64,000 nucleotides of DNA from Bradyrhizobium xenonodulans (GCF_027594865.1 NZ_CP089391.1:7346501-7410500), one strand, 5' to 3'; counted from the stretch's first letter, positions 46,225 to 55,664 are shown. A program made the numbers and translations. The notes: generated from the letters alone by a model not told the origin.

Positions 46225-46968
46225 TCAATTTGGGCGATGGCTCCATCTGTCTCGCTCTATGGCCGGGAGAGGCTTTTCGACATTTCTCAGGATCGCGACG
46301 CGGCATTTGTCGAGCAATTCCTTCGTGTATACGACGCCGAAATAGTCCAGCAGGAAGGTGCCAGCATAGCTCAGATCGTCAATGCCGCTGACTATCCTAT
46401 TGAGCATTGCACCAATTTCTCCAACGCGGTCGCGATAGCGTGCGCGGATCACGTTAACGGCGTTCATCGAGTGAACCGCCTCGTCGGCAATCACCTCTCG
46501 CAGCCAATGATGGAAGATGTCGTTGCGAAGTTCGGTATAGAACGGCTTCTCGGCGGCATAGGCGTGGCAAGTGCACATCTCATCAAATGCGATCATAACC
46601 ATCACAGAAAATTCGTCGGCGAGGTGGTCATTGATCGCACCGAAATCATGCGGTCGAGCCTCCAACCTCTCTCGGAGGTTCCTCTCGGATCCATTGGCGA
46701 CAAGTTCAATGATGCGGATAAAGCCATCGGTGTGACGCTCTTCGTCTGCGGCCCAGACAGTAAAAAAAGCCCGAGCTTCATCGGTAGTGATCAGATTGCG
46801 GACGGATAGCTCGGTTTTCAAATGCCTGGCGTCATATTCCGTGTACAGGTCAGGCCACAATTTATTCCAACGTGCGCGCACAACCGACGGTTCGGCGCTG
46901 AACATCGCCGGCGTAAGAGCATTGAACATTTCTTTTGGACTCCAGTTCCGTCGAACCGGCGTAATCAT
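46225..46968 (-). CDS. Ferritin-like di-iron protein (acyl-ACP desaturase/AurF-like)
   Basis: A 247-aa all-helical protein with the spacing of carboxylate-bridged di-iron enzymes. DEERH at 75-79, DEMCTCH at 129-135 and DEAVH at 162-166 supply Glu/Asp and His ligands on three helices. Helices are separated as in stearoyl-ACP desaturase-like and N-oxygenase-like proteins. The ATG at 46968 is taken because the sequence before it looks non-coding. The substrate is unknown. It stands alone among element-maintenance genes and looks like cargo. Confidence 0.65.
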   Translation of the reverse strand: MITPVRRNWSPKEMFNALTPAMFSAEPSVVRARWNKLWPDLYTEYDARHLKTELSVRNLITTDEARAFFTVWAADEERHTDGFIRIIELVANGSERNLRERLEARPHDFGAINDHLADEFSVMVMIAFDEMCTCHAYAAEKPFYTELRNDIFHHWLREVIADEAVHSMNAVNVIRARYRDRVGEIGAMLNRIVSGIDDLSYAGTFLLDYFGVVYTKELLDKCRVAILRNVEKPLPAIERDRWSHRPN

Positions 46969-47993
46969 CCGACTGCTCCTGAGCGTGAGCGCTGCGAGCG
47001 GCTCTGGTGGACGGATTGTCCCTTTCAAACATTGGCAAAGAAGTTTGCCACACACAAAACATGCCGTCGCCTCTCTGTTTTGGTGGGGTACAATTCCGGA
47101 CGCTGCACCTTTCGGCTTGGCCTGACCTGTTGTCTTGAACGGTCCAGTGCGGAATCTTCGGGGGCGCCGCCGAGCCAACAATGCTCGCGATTCCGGGAAG
47201 TTTTGGGGATGACTTCATAAGCTCAGGCTGTCAGGCCTCAGGTCGTGGACCATTTCTATGAGGCGGGTTGATCACACTCGGAATCGCACGCACTGCTGAC
47301 GGGACATGGCGAGGTCATGATCGCGCCGCGTACCATGGGTGCTCCACCAATGGCGTGGATCTGCGCTCCAACCGGGCTCTACGTCACCCAGTCCGACAGC
47401 GGCCAGGTGTGGGGCTTCGCGATCAAAGGCGTCGAGCCCAGCGATGCCAAGCCGGTCAGGACCTTCGAGCGGCCTACTCACTAAGGTCACCAGCAGGCTA
47501 TTCGTCGCGCATCTCAAGACGTCCGATCGCCATCATGACGATTCCAGCCGCAGCTGCCTTTTTTGGTTCTGGTGTGGTTCATATAGAGATCATGAATCGC
47601 GCGCTGAACCCATGCGGCCGGCTCCCTTAGCAAACCCCACCTACGAGGTTGTGACGTCGGAATAGCCTTCACAACCACTTGCGCTCGCTTGCGATAGGCT
47701 GTTGTTGTCGCCAGCGCGACCGCGAACCCGCGGCAAGCGTCGGGAGCCGCGGCATGGCCATGAAGTCTCTTGAGTACGGATGCCCGGATCATGCGCTGCC
47801 TATGCCCAAAATTGCGCTCTTAAGCGTCGACCATTGGATGGAGATTGCAACTTCGAGCACCTTGCAATTCTGGTTGGAGTACATCGCGAGCAATGCGATG
47901 GCTTCGCAATGATAATGACTCTAGTTGTAAAAGGCAGCGCCAGATAAATTCCAATATTAGAAGGTACCTTTCACCTTGCTTTTGCATCAGGCG
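46969..47993. other. No intact gene; possible coding relic near 47260-47483
   Basis: About 1 kb without a supported gene. The plus strand at 47313-47483 reads GEVMIAPRTMGAPPMAWICA, PTGLYVTQSDSGQVWGFAIK, GVEPSDAKPVRTFERPTH in one frame, which looks coding but has no good start and matches no family I know. Confidence 0.4.
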
Positions 47994-48347
47994 ATGAGCT
48001 CAATATTGAAAATTGTGGCGGTGGGGGCGATTTTCTTTGGAGAAGCCCTTTCGATAGTCGCCGAGTTGATTGCCTCAAAGCAGTTTGGGAAAGCTGGCGG
48101 GCATTTCACAACGCTCCTGCCGATGTTCCTGTTGATATCGGCGGGCGGTATCCTGCTCGTCTGCGGATACGCACTCGGCTACATGTATCTCAAGAATATC
48201 TGGATCATCGTCGCAGTATCGGTGGGAGCAATTCTAGTTGTGGAACCGATTCTGGCGCTTCTGCTCTTTCGAGACGTGCCGACAGCCGGTTCGCTGATCG
48301 GGCTGGTGTTCGGCGCGCTTGGCACGCTAGCTGCGATAATTTTCTGA
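47994..48347 (+). CDS. Small four-helix membrane protein, SMR/EamA-like
   Basis: A 117-aa protein (123 from an earlier start at 47976) with four hydrophobic segments: ILKIVAVGAIFFGEALSIVA, LLPMFLLISAGGILLVCGYA, IWIIVAVSVGAILVVEPILA and SLIGLVFGALGTLAAIIF. The layout is like half an EamA transporter or an SMR protein, with a Glu in helix 1. No strong ribosome-binding site. Substrate unknown. Confidence 0.6.
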   Translation: MSSILKIVAVGAIFFGEALSIVAELIASKQFGKAGGHFTTLLPMFLLISAGGILLVCGYALGYMYLKNIWIIVAVSVGAILVVEPILALLLFRDVPTAGSLIGLVFGALGTLAAIIF

Positions 48348-48452
48348 GACGCGTTCAGCTCTTTGCTCAGACCCCAGGTATGCATACGACGAAGACTGCC
48401 TGATTGACGCGGGCGCGCGGGCGCGGCGGGCTATGGTGCGGGTTGTCACGCC

Positions 48453-48863
48453 TCACCGATATCGCGCTGGGTGGATAATTGAAAGATTCTCGGTCAGCGT
48501 GCGGCGGATCTGGTACGGCTCATCAGAGCCGGACCGGCCGATATTGTCGCAGACCTGCTCCAGGCGCGCGTGATCGCCGCTCACCGAGAACGACATGCGG
48601 TTCTGCCGGACCAGGAGCTCGAGAGCACGGTAACGCCTGCCGCCGGCCGGCACCTCGAACATGCCTGTCTCGTTGCCCGCGGCATCCACGATGGCGCGGA
48701 CATTGAGACTTTGCAAAAGCGTTCGGTGGGCGATGCTCTCGGCAAGCTGCTCGATTGAGACGCCCGCCTTGACGCGCCGAACGTTGGACTGGCTCAGCAC
48801 CAGCTTGTTAAAGGGAATGTCACGCGAGGGCGACAGCGTGATCTTTTGGACTGCCTTGGTCAT
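48453..48863 (-). pseudogene. Truncated parB copy with an internal deletion
   Basis: The first about 88 codons are almost identical to parB (MTKAVQKITLSPSRDIPFNK to LELLVRQNRMS). The frame then jumps to FSVSGDHARLEQVCDNIGRS and ends soon after RRTLTENLS. The lost part includes most of the HTH domain. Its 5' leader is preserved better than that of the intact gene. It lies directly downstream of ardC on the same strand. Confidence 0.85.
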
Positions 48864-48872
48864 TTTTTGTCT

Positions 48873-48921
48873 CCACGACGGGCGGCCGAAAGCCTCTCTC
48901 TCGACTTCCAACCCGTCGTGG
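48873..48921 (-). promoter_or_regulatory. Foldable leader (family 1) of the truncated parB copy
   Basis: A perfect 10-bp inverted repeat CCACGACGGG/CCCGTCGTGG, 49 nt in total like that of parB, with loop TCGAGAGAGAGGCTTTCGG. The ribosome-binding site GTGGAG overlaps the 3' arm. Confidence 0.7.
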
Positions 48922-48965
48922 CGCTCGGCGGCACCCTCTTCCTCTGTTTGGCAGCTCAACTCCGC

Positions 48966-49925
48966 TCACGCCGCCTCCTGATCTGCCGCGGCACAATCGG
49001 CCGAAGCGGTTGGACTATCTGCTGGCAGGAAGCCAAGCAGATAATCCGCGGCTTTGCTCGCCTGTGAGGCCGCCCGCACGATCGCACGGTTGTCTTCACG
49101 CAGGACTTCCAGCCAGGAACCGATATAGTCGGCGTGCCGCACGGTCGGCACGATGCCGAGTGAAGCGCAGGAAAATGCTGCGCACAATTCGGCGATCAAT
49201 TCCTCGAACGCGTATTTTTTTGTGCCGTAGGAACCGCCGAGATCGCGGTTGAGGCGCGAAGGATGACCGCTGGCGTGGCCGAGCTCATGCAGCGCGGTCC
49301 GGTGCCAATTGATCGGTTCGAAATAAGCCGCCGGCGGCGGCACCTGCACGTAATCTTCTGCCGGCATATAGAAGGCGCGATTGCCGCCGATGCGGAAGTC
49401 GATGCCGGTTGCCTTAATCAGGGACTCGACCTGCGGCTCGATCATGCCCGGCGGCGGCATTGGCGCGGTGGCCGCGATGTCGGCGGACAGTCCGTCGCAT
49501 TGATCGGTGTTGAAGACGGTGAACCGCTTCAGGAATGGAACGGCCTGCGCCTCTTCGCCTGTCTCACGCGCACGGCGCCGTTCGTCGGCCGGCACGAAGC
49601 GGTCGGCATAGACCACGGCAATGCCGCGCTCGCCCTTGCGGACATGACCGCCGAGCGCAAGCGCCTGGCGGAAGGTCAGCCAGCTTTGGCCGGCAAAACC
49701 GCGCTCGATCACCGCCCCCCAGAGGATGAGAACGTTGATGCCGCTGTAGGGCCGGGTCGTCGCTGCGTTCCTTGGCATCGACAGCGGCGCCTTTGCAGCC
49801 TCCGTCCCCCAGGGTTGAACCCACGGCACGCGGCCGGCCTCGAGCTCGGCGATGATCTTGTCGGTGATTTCGTCATAAAGGGTGGCCCGGTCCTGGCCGG
49901 TGCGCGTGCGAGGATGTCTGGACAT
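48966..49925 (-). CDS. ardC: ArdC-like antirestriction/zincin metallopeptidase
   Basis: A 319-aa protein. The N-terminal ssDNA-binding (DUF1738) domain has YDEITDKIIAELEAGRVPWV and SGINVLILWGAV. The C-terminal zincin-like peptidase domain carries HELGH at residues 213-217, and EELIAELCAAF downstream supplies the third ligand. ArdC protects incoming plasmid DNA from restriction. It is the first gene of the minus-strand maintenance cluster and has a family 1 leader. Confidence 0.92.
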   Translation of the reverse strand: MSRHPRTRTGQDRATLYDEITDKIIAELEAGRVPWVQPWGTEAAKAPLSMPRNAATTRPYSGINVLILWGAVIERGFAGQSWLTFRQALALGGHVRKGERGIAVVYADRFVPADERRRARETGEEAQAVPFLKRFTVFNTDQCDGLSADIAATAPMPPPGMIEPQVESLIKATGIDFRIGGNRAFYMPAEDYVQVPPPAAYFEPINWHRTALHELGHASGHPSRLNRDLGGSYGTKKYAFEELIAELCAAFSCASLGIVPTVRHADYIGSWLEVLREDNRAIVRAASQASKAADYLLGFLPADSPTASADCAAADQEAA

Positions 49926-49936
49926 CGCGGATCTTT

Positions 49937-49981
49937 CGCGACGGGCGCTGCAAGCCTCTCTCGCAGCTCCAACCCGTCGCG
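49937..49981 (-). promoter_or_regulatory. Foldable leader (family 1) of ardC
   Basis: A perfect 9-bp inverted repeat, CGCGACGGG with CCCGTCGCG on the minus strand, encloses a nested GCTGC/GCAGC pair and the CGAGAGAGGCTT loop. It lies 11 nt before the ardC ATG. Confidence 0.7.
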
Positions 49982-50217
49982 GCCGAACCCGGCCAGCCCT
50001 CTCACTCTCAATGCTTGTTGCAGACGCGTTATGTCTGTTGCAGGAGCAACGTGCCGGTGCCAGATCCTCAGCTGAGCGCCGGCCTTCGCGTCAGGGATGG
50101 ACGCCCGAATGGGTGAAAACCCGGCCAAAGCCGGGGTTTCAGCGCAGCCGACAGCCCGGTCCCCGCAGGGAGACGCACGGCAAATCCAATGCGGATGGAA
50201 CGACCAGGCGCCTGGAC

Positions 50218-50400
50218 CTAGACCTCTTCTCGAATCTTTGTCTGCGCGTCATAGATTCTGATTCGAAGCATGGGAAAGCGCTTCTTCAGCTCTTCGGCAC
50301 CCGTTTTGGCTCCGTCCCTGGTCGCAAATTCGGCCTTGAGTCGGCCATCTACTTCGAGCGCATATCCTGAAGCTGGCAATTCACGGGCAGCTGCAACCAT
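50218..50400 (-). CDS. Small hypothetical protein
   Basis: A 60-residue protein from the ATG at 50400: MVAAARELPASGYALEVDGR, LKAEFATRDGAKTGAEELKK, RFPMLRIRIYDAQTKIREEV. It looks like a small alpha/beta fold, and similar small proteins are frequent in Bradyrhizobium. An in-frame start at 50442 would add 14 residues. Function unknown. Confidence 0.6.
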   Translation of the reverse strand: MVAAARELPASGYALEVDGRLKAEFATRDGAKTGAEELKKRFPMLRIRIYDAQTKIREEV

Positions 50401-50670
50401 CTTATACCTTTTGCGCAGTGAGGAGATTGACGACAACGGCATACCGCGAGTCGCGCAAATCGCGCCAGCTCACTTAGATCTTGATTTGCTCCTAAACTGC
50501 AGAACTTCGATTCGCTGTCAGTTTGAAAATATCCTTTGAAATCAATCCAACTTTTATAAACCTGCAAAATTACAAACCAACCCACCTGGTTCGGGGGATG
50601 AGATCGGATTGGATACAGGCCCTTCAAAGGCGAAAGGGCTGGTCACAAAGCGCGAAAGGAGATTCGATTG

Positions 50671-51255
50671 TCAGGCATTGATCCGGCTCAGCGCCACGCG
50701 GTTGCGGAGGACGATGCGGCGCGAGGTTTCCAGGGCGATGGTTCCGGACTGCGCCAGCTGACTGAGCGTCCGCGACACCGTTTCGATCGTCAAGCCGAGA
50801 TAGTCGGCGATGTCCTGACGCGTCATCGGCAGTTCGATCGACTGAGCGGCGGCATTGCGGCCCGCCATTTCCAGCAGAAACCCGGCCACCCGTTCTTCCG
50901 CGCTCTTCATCAGCACCATTGAATGCTCGTGCATACGCTGCAGCTCGCGAACCGCAAGCGTCCAGAGCTGTCTGGCAAAATTCTTTTCGTACTCGGCCCG
51001 GGCCATCACGGCGCTGCGTTTGGCGACCACGACATGCGCCTCCCTGATCGCTTCCGCCGAGGCAAGATGCACCTCGGTGGCTTCGACGTCAAAGATGTCG
51101 CCGGGCAGATAGAAGCTTCCGATCTGGCGACGGCCGTCATCCAGCGTGCGACAGGTTCGCACCGCGCCGGAGATGACCTGGTAGAGGTATTCAGCCGGAT
51201 CGTCTTCGCCGTAAATTTCAGCATTGCGCGCAAACCGCGTCGAAGCGCCGATCAA
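50671..51255 (-). CDS. fixK: FixK/FNR-family regulator (start uncertain)
   Basis: A Crp/Fnr transcription factor that switches on micro-oxic genes by binding TTGAT-N4-ATCAA. The cNMP-like beta-roll is GEDDPAEYLYQVISGAVRTC and GRRQIGSFYLPGDIFDVEAT. The recognition helix ETVSRTLSQLAQ has the E-SR residues of the FNR/FixK class. There is no N-terminal Cys cluster. Homology continues upstream of the TTG at 51255 (SLPEGPLGLIGASTRF) to about 51290, but no ATG occurs before an in-frame stop near 51416. The true start or N-terminus is therefore damaged or non-standard. Confidence 0.8.
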   Translation of the reverse strand: MIGASTRFARNAEIYGEDDPAEYLYQVISGAVRTCRTLDDGRRQIGSFYLPGDIFDVEATEVHLASAEAIREAHVVVAKRSAVMARAEYEKNFARQLWTLAVRELQRMHEHSMVLMKSAEERVAGFLLEMAGRNAAAQSIELPMTRQDIADYLGLTIETVSRTLSQLAQSGTIALETSRRIVLRNRVALSRINA

Positions 51256-51660
51256 GCCCAGCGGGCCTTCGGGCAGGGAGTTTGACCGAACCGCAGCGGC
51301 CGAACGCGCGTGGATTGAAGACCCCGGCAGTTGCGGCGGTGAGCATGGCAGAAACTCCGGTTTCGATCGTTGATGGGGGCAGTCTGCCCGCTTCTCCAGG
51401 TTTCGAAACTCGTGTCATTCCCCTAAGTATAAATCCGGAGGCAATCGCAATCTTTGGGTTGCGTGGCGGATCGAACGACCCTTGGGCAAAATCGACGGTT
51501 GCATCCCCCATCTTTAGCGAATGCCGGTGCAGTGGTCGCGGTGCAACTAAGAATCCGCCGCGCGCGGCACGAGAAATGCCCGACCAAAGTCTAGCCTTCG
51601 GTCTTTTTTGCTTGTGCACCCCCCTAAGTTGCGAAATGATCCGCCGCCTTGGGGGCGAGA
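51256..51660. other. Intergenic region between fixK-like and exported-protein genes
   Basis: About 400 bp. The first 35 bp belong to the fixK N-terminus. The rest shows no gene, and no FixK box is visible. Divergent promoters are expected here. Confidence 0.4.
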
Positions 51661-52245
51661 GTGCAAAAATTCTTAGTAGCCATTTTGACAATCCTAAGCG
51701 TCGCCTTGAGCGTGACCCTTGGGGCCGTACTTCAAGAGCCCCAGGTCTCAACAATTGAAATCGATCGAGACAGGGCCGCTCTCACCTCACAGATATCGAC
51801 CACGCAAGAGGAGAGCGAAAAGTATGGACCGGGACTTCTCAAATCTCTAATCGAGGTTCGGCTCGCAATCGCGCGAAATACGCTGGCCATGCTCGACCAA
51901 AAACGAGCTTCTTTTGTCAGACGTATCACGCTGGACTATCGGCTTGACGGTCGGCCGGTTCACGACGCATCCGACCAAGAACTAAATGTGATCCTTGAAG
52001 AGCTCTCGCAGGCAGAGAAGAAGGCTGCCGCCTCTAAGCTTGAGGCCGCGAGGTACTCCGGCGGGCTGGCTCAGGCGATGTCTCTTCTAAAGGCAGAAAC
52101 TGACGAGTTGAGTGTATCTCAACTCCGATTGAAATTTTACTCCGCAAAGCATGGAATTCCACTGCCGTTTCCGACTCTCACCGAGAATTCGAGCAAGCCT
52201 ACTCAACCACCTGGCAAAGTCGTAAAGGATCGTGACGCGTTATGA
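51661..52245 (+). CDS. Membrane-anchored coiled-coil protein, unknown
   Basis: A 194-aa protein from the GTG at 51661 (TTG at 51649 is the alternative). It has one N-terminal hydrophobic segment (FLVAILTILSVALSVTLGAV) and then a helical, charged body (SQAEKKAAASKLEAARYSGG). Its stop overlaps the next gene (ATGA at 52242), so the two are coupled. No family recognised. Confidence 0.6.
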   Translation: MQKFLVAILTILSVALSVTLGAVLQEPQVSTIEIDRDRAALTSQISTTQEESEKYGPGLLKSLIEVRLAIARNTLAMLDQKRASFVRRITLDYRLDGRPVHDASDQELNVILEELSQAEKKAAASKLEAARYSGGLAQAMSLLKAETDELSVSQLRLKFYSAKHGIPLPFPTLTENSSKPTQPPGKVVKDRDAL

Positions 52246-52844
52246 AGTATGCTCTTGGCCTGATTGCATTCGCAGCATCGTGCCTCGCCTTGCCTACGCA
52301 CGCACAGTCGCCTGCAACAGATGGTCCGATCGGCCTTGTTTGGGGAAGTTCCTCCGCTGAGGTTCAAGCCAAAGGGGTCGAACTCAAAGAAATTGAAGGA
52401 ACGGACTTCGGAAAGAGCTATCTCGCATCGAAGATGGAAAAGGCGCTGGCCGACCAAAGCGCGGCCTTACTGTCATTTGGGTTCAACGACAAGCTTTGGC
52501 GTGTCCTTATAACCAGCCGTCCGTTCAGCGAAGACCCTGCAGGTAGTGCGGCGGTGGCTCGCTACGACGAGCTAGCTAGTCTACTGTCAGACAAATACGG
52601 AAAAGGCACTCAAGTTCACAGGCTTGGTGAGTCGATATACGCTCAATCAGGCTACTTCGTTGCAGGTATACGCGGCGGTCAATCGAGGTGGTTTACGAAT
52701 TTCGATACCTCCAACCTTTTCATTCAACTCGGTCTCACGGCCAGTGATAGCTCCACCGCGACGTGGCGCTTGATCTACGAGAACAAAATCTTTCGGCGAG
52801 ACTTTGAGGCATCGAAGCGTTCACGCGAGAAGGGGACGTTATAG
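52242..52844 (+). CDS. Secreted or periplasmic protein, unknown
   Basis: A 200-aa protein with a clear signal peptide (MKYALGLIAFAASCLALPTH, AQS cleavage site). The mature part is soluble alpha/beta (GPIGLVWGSSSAEVQAKGVE; ARYDELASLLSDKYGKGTQV). Translationally coupled to the membrane-anchored protein upstream. No family recognised. Confidence 0.65.
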   Translation: MKYALGLIAFAASCLALPTHAQSPATDGPIGLVWGSSSAEVQAKGVELKEIEGTDFGKSYLASKMEKALADQSAALLSFGFNDKLWRVLITSRPFSEDPAGSAAVARYDELASLLSDKYGKGTQVHRLGESIYAQSGYFVAGIRGGQSRWFTNFDTSNLFIQLGLTASDSSTATWRLIYENKIFRRDFEASKRSREKGTL

Positions 52845-53088
52845 CCTCGTGAGACCCTATTTGACTGGGGTTTAAAATCGTTATCCAAGCTCGTCGAATG
52901 CTCGCGTCTTACGACGAGCACAACTAATCGAGAAACTTCGGAAACGATTGTGGAGAGGCTAGGCCATGCTCTTGAGGCCATGAGAATATCTTTCTCTGCA
53001 AAGAGGGGGGTGAGGTTGTAGTTTAAGTCGGGTTTGCGGGTCGTTTTGATTACGGTGTTACGCATCATCGATCTGACAAATTCACGAT
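52845..53088. other. No gene seen
   Basis: Convergent intergenic region, about 240 bp, with no clear terminator. Confidence 0.35.
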
Positions 53089-53475
53089 CTACCGCATGTT
53101 CACAGCTGAAGCCGACATCTTCTTGCGCCTTCCATAAGCTGACCAATTTCCCCAGCTGCTGTTGATAGGTGGGCGGCAATCGCTGAGCGGTGGCGACCGT
53201 CCGGTTTGCCGAACCCCGCTCGGTTCGCCGCGAAGGCGTCCTGATGGGCCCTGCTGATGATCTTCGCCAGGATTGCGATCGCGTTGCTGATGTTGGGCCA
53301 TCGCTGGGCCCACCAAGGTGGAGGAATTTTCAGACGGCTCATCGTCGGCGATCGCCCGCCAGGCGGCGCCAGCGAGATCCTCATATTGACCGTTCTTGAG
53401 GGACCAGAGAAAGGCCGCAAGGCCGAGGGCACCGAGCATGATCGCAAGCGGAACCAGATAGACCAGGACTTCCAT
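53089..53475 (-). CDS. fixS: CcoS/FixS, cbb3 oxidase assembly protein (extended C-terminus)
   Basis: CcoS is a small single-helix membrane protein needed for cofactor insertion into cbb3 oxidase. The first about 47 residues are typical: MEVLVYLVPLAIMLGALGLA, AFLWSLKNGQYEDLAGAAWR, AIADDEP. Normal proteins end near there; this frame runs on to 128 residues with unrelated Arg/Gln-rich sequence, which suggests loss of the native stop. The ATG overlaps the fixI stop (TGATG). Confidence 0.75.
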   Translation of the reverse strand: MEVLVYLVPLAIMLGALGLAAFLWSLKNGQYEDLAGAAWRAIADDEPSENSSTLVGPAMAQHQQRDRNPGEDHQQGPSGRLRGEPSGVRQTGRSPPLSDCRPPINSSWGNWSAYGRRKKMSASAVNMR

Positions 53476-55664
53476 CAGATGGCTTCCCTCTGCCGGCGCG
53501 CGCGCAAGGCGTTGAGCATCACGAGCAGCGATGAGCCGGACATCGCTGCCGCCGCGATCAGCGGCGTCACCAGACCGGCCATGGCTACCGGCACGGCGAG
53601 CGCGTTGTAGATCACCGCGAGCCAGAGGTTCTGCCGCATCAGCCGCAGCGCCTGGCGTGAAATGGCGATTGCGGCTTGCGCGGGTGCAAGCCGCTCGCCG
53701 AGAAACACCGCATGCGCCACCGACTGACTGAGTTGCGTTGCGGTGACCGGCGACATCGAGGCGTGAGCGCCGGCCAGCGCCGGCGCATCGTTCAGACCGT
53801 CTCCGACCATCAGCACCTTGTGGCCATGGCGCGCGAGCTCGTCGATGCGGGCGATCTTGTCGACCGGGGTCACCTCGGCACGCCAATGATAAATGCCGAG
53901 CGTCTCGGCAGCGGCCCTGACGGCCGGCTCCCGGTCGCCGGACAGCATCTCGACAGTCAAGCCGACCCGCTGCAGCGCAGAGACGGTGTTCGCCGCATCA
54001 GGACGGATCCGCTGCCGGACTGCAAAGACATGGCGCATCAAACCATGTCGAAACGCGACGACAGATGCCTCGGGATCGTTCTGGAGAATCTGGTTAGCCG
54101 CCTCATCGGCGCCGCACCAGGACGGCCGCCCCAGCCTGATGTCGACACCATCGACCACGCCGGAAACGCCCTGCCCCGGTACCTCCGCGATGCCCGGCAG
54201 CGGCGCTTTTGCGCCTGCCGCGCGCGCAACCGCGGCGGCGACCGGGTGCCGGCTCGAGAGCGCCAGGCGGCCGGCCAAATCGAACACATCGGCAGGGATT
54301 GACCCGGCATTTGCGACGTCGAGTTCAGGCAGAGTCAGCGTGCCGGTCTTATCGAAGATCACCCGATCGACCTCAGCGATCCGCTCGATCGCGTCACCTG
54401 CATTGAGCAACACGCCCGAGCCGAACAGGGCGCCGGAGGCCACCGTCTGAACGGCCGGAATGGCGAGGCCGAGCGCGCAGGGACAGGTGATGATGAGGAC
54501 AGCGATTGCAATCACGATTGAATCGTGGAGCGTGGCACCTGCGATAAGCCAGCCGATCATCGTCAGCAGTGCCGTGGCGTGAACGAGCGGGGCATAGAGC
54601 CGCGAGGCACGTTCGGCCAGACGCAGGTAGCGCGAGCGCGACTGCACGGCATTCTCGAGCAGGCGCGATATTTCAGACAGAAGCGTTGCTTCGGAGGCCG
54701 CCGATACGCGGACACGCAACGCGCCCGACCGCACCAGCGCCCCGGCGTAGACCGCGCTTCCCGCTACCGCCGTCGTTGGCAGTGTCTCGCCGGTGATCAG
54801 GCTCTGGTCGATCTCGGAGCGGCCGCTGATGACGTTGCCGTCGACGGCCGAACGCTCGCCAGGACGGAGCAGCACGATGTCGCCGGGGCGAATCGCGGCG
54901 ACGGGGACCGTCCGGATCTCCTCTTCGCTGACGAACTTGGTCGCGGTCTCCGCCTTCAGCGCGGCAAGGTTGCCGGCAAAGGCGCGGGTGCGCCGTCGCA
55001 TGTTCTGGTCGAGATAGCGGCCTGCCAGCAGGAACGCGATCAGCATGATCGCCGCGTCGAAATAGGCGTGCTCGGCATGCATGGCCGTTTCGAACAGCGA
55101 CATCGCCAGCGCCAGGACGATGCCGACCGAGATCGGCACGTCCATGTTGACATTGCGGGCGCGGAGCGCCGCCCGGGCCGAGGAAAAGAACGGCTGGGCC
55201 GCATAGGCGGCGGCCGGCAGCACGATCAGCGCCGAGAGCCAATGAAAGAAGTCGCGCTGCTCGCGCAGCATGTCACTGAGATTGCCGGACCAGACCGGCA
55301 CCGACAGCATCATCACGTTCATCGCCGCGAAGGCGGCGACGCCCAGGCGCCGCAGCAGCGCACTTGCGCGCTCGGCCTCCCTCGTCTCGGCGTCGGCGCG
55401 CTCGAACGGATAGGCCCTGTAGCCGAGCTCGGCGAGACGATCGACGAACAGCGCGGGATCGACCGCGCCCGCCTTCCACTCCAGCGCGAGCCGGCGGTCC
55501 GTTAGATTGACCCTGGCCGAGGTCACGTCCGGAATCTTCGACAGATTGCGCTCGATCTTGGCCATGCAACCCGCGCAATTGATGCCCTCGACTGCGAGAT
55601 CGAGATGCAGGAGGCCCGGGCCCGTCTTCTTCAGATAATGTGAGAAATCGATCGTCGACTGCAT
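53475..55664 (-). CDS. fixI: CcoI/FixI copper-transporting P-type ATPase
   Basis: A 729-aa P1B-type ATPase exporting Cu+ for the cbb3 oxidase. N-terminal metal-binding site GINCAGCMAKIERNL; membrane CPC in VLIITCPCALGLAIP; phosphorylation site FDKTGTLTLP; hinge VGDGLNDAPALAG. It starts at the ATG at 55664, 15 bp after the position where the native fixH stop should be. Its own stop overlaps fixS. Confidence 0.95.
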   Translation of the reverse strand: MQSTIDFSHYLKKTGPGLLHLDLAVEGINCAGCMAKIERNLSKIPDVTSARVNLTDRRLALEWKAGAVDPALFVDRLAELGYRAYPFERADAETREAERASALLRRLGVAAFAAMNVMMLSVPVWSGNLSDMLREQRDFFHWLSALIVLPAAAYAAQPFFSSARAALRARNVNMDVPISVGIVLALAMSLFETAMHAEHAYFDAAIMLIAFLLAGRYLDQNMRRRTRAFAGNLAALKAETATKFVSEEEIRTVPVAAIRPGDIVLLRPGERSAVDGNVISGRSEIDQSLITGETLPTTAVAGSAVYAGALVRSGALRVRVSAASEATLLSEISRLLENAVQSRSRYLRLAERASRLYAPLVHATALLTMIGWLIAGATLHDSIVIAIAVLIITCPCALGLAIPAVQTVASGALFGSGVLLNAGDAIERIAEVDRVIFDKTGTLTLPELDVANAGSIPADVFDLAGRLALSSRHPVAAAVARAAGAKAPLPGIAEVPGQGVSGVVDGVDIRLGRPSWCGADEAANQILQNDPEASVVAFRHGLMRHVFAVRQRIRPDAANTVSALQRVGLTVEMLSGDREPAVRAAAETLGIYHWRAEVTPVDKIARIDELARHGHKVLMVGDGLNDAPALAGAHASMSPVTATQLSQSVAHAVFLGERLAPAQAAIAISRQALRLMRQNLWLAVIYNALAVPVAMAGLVTPLIAAAAMSGSSLLVMLNALRARRQREAI

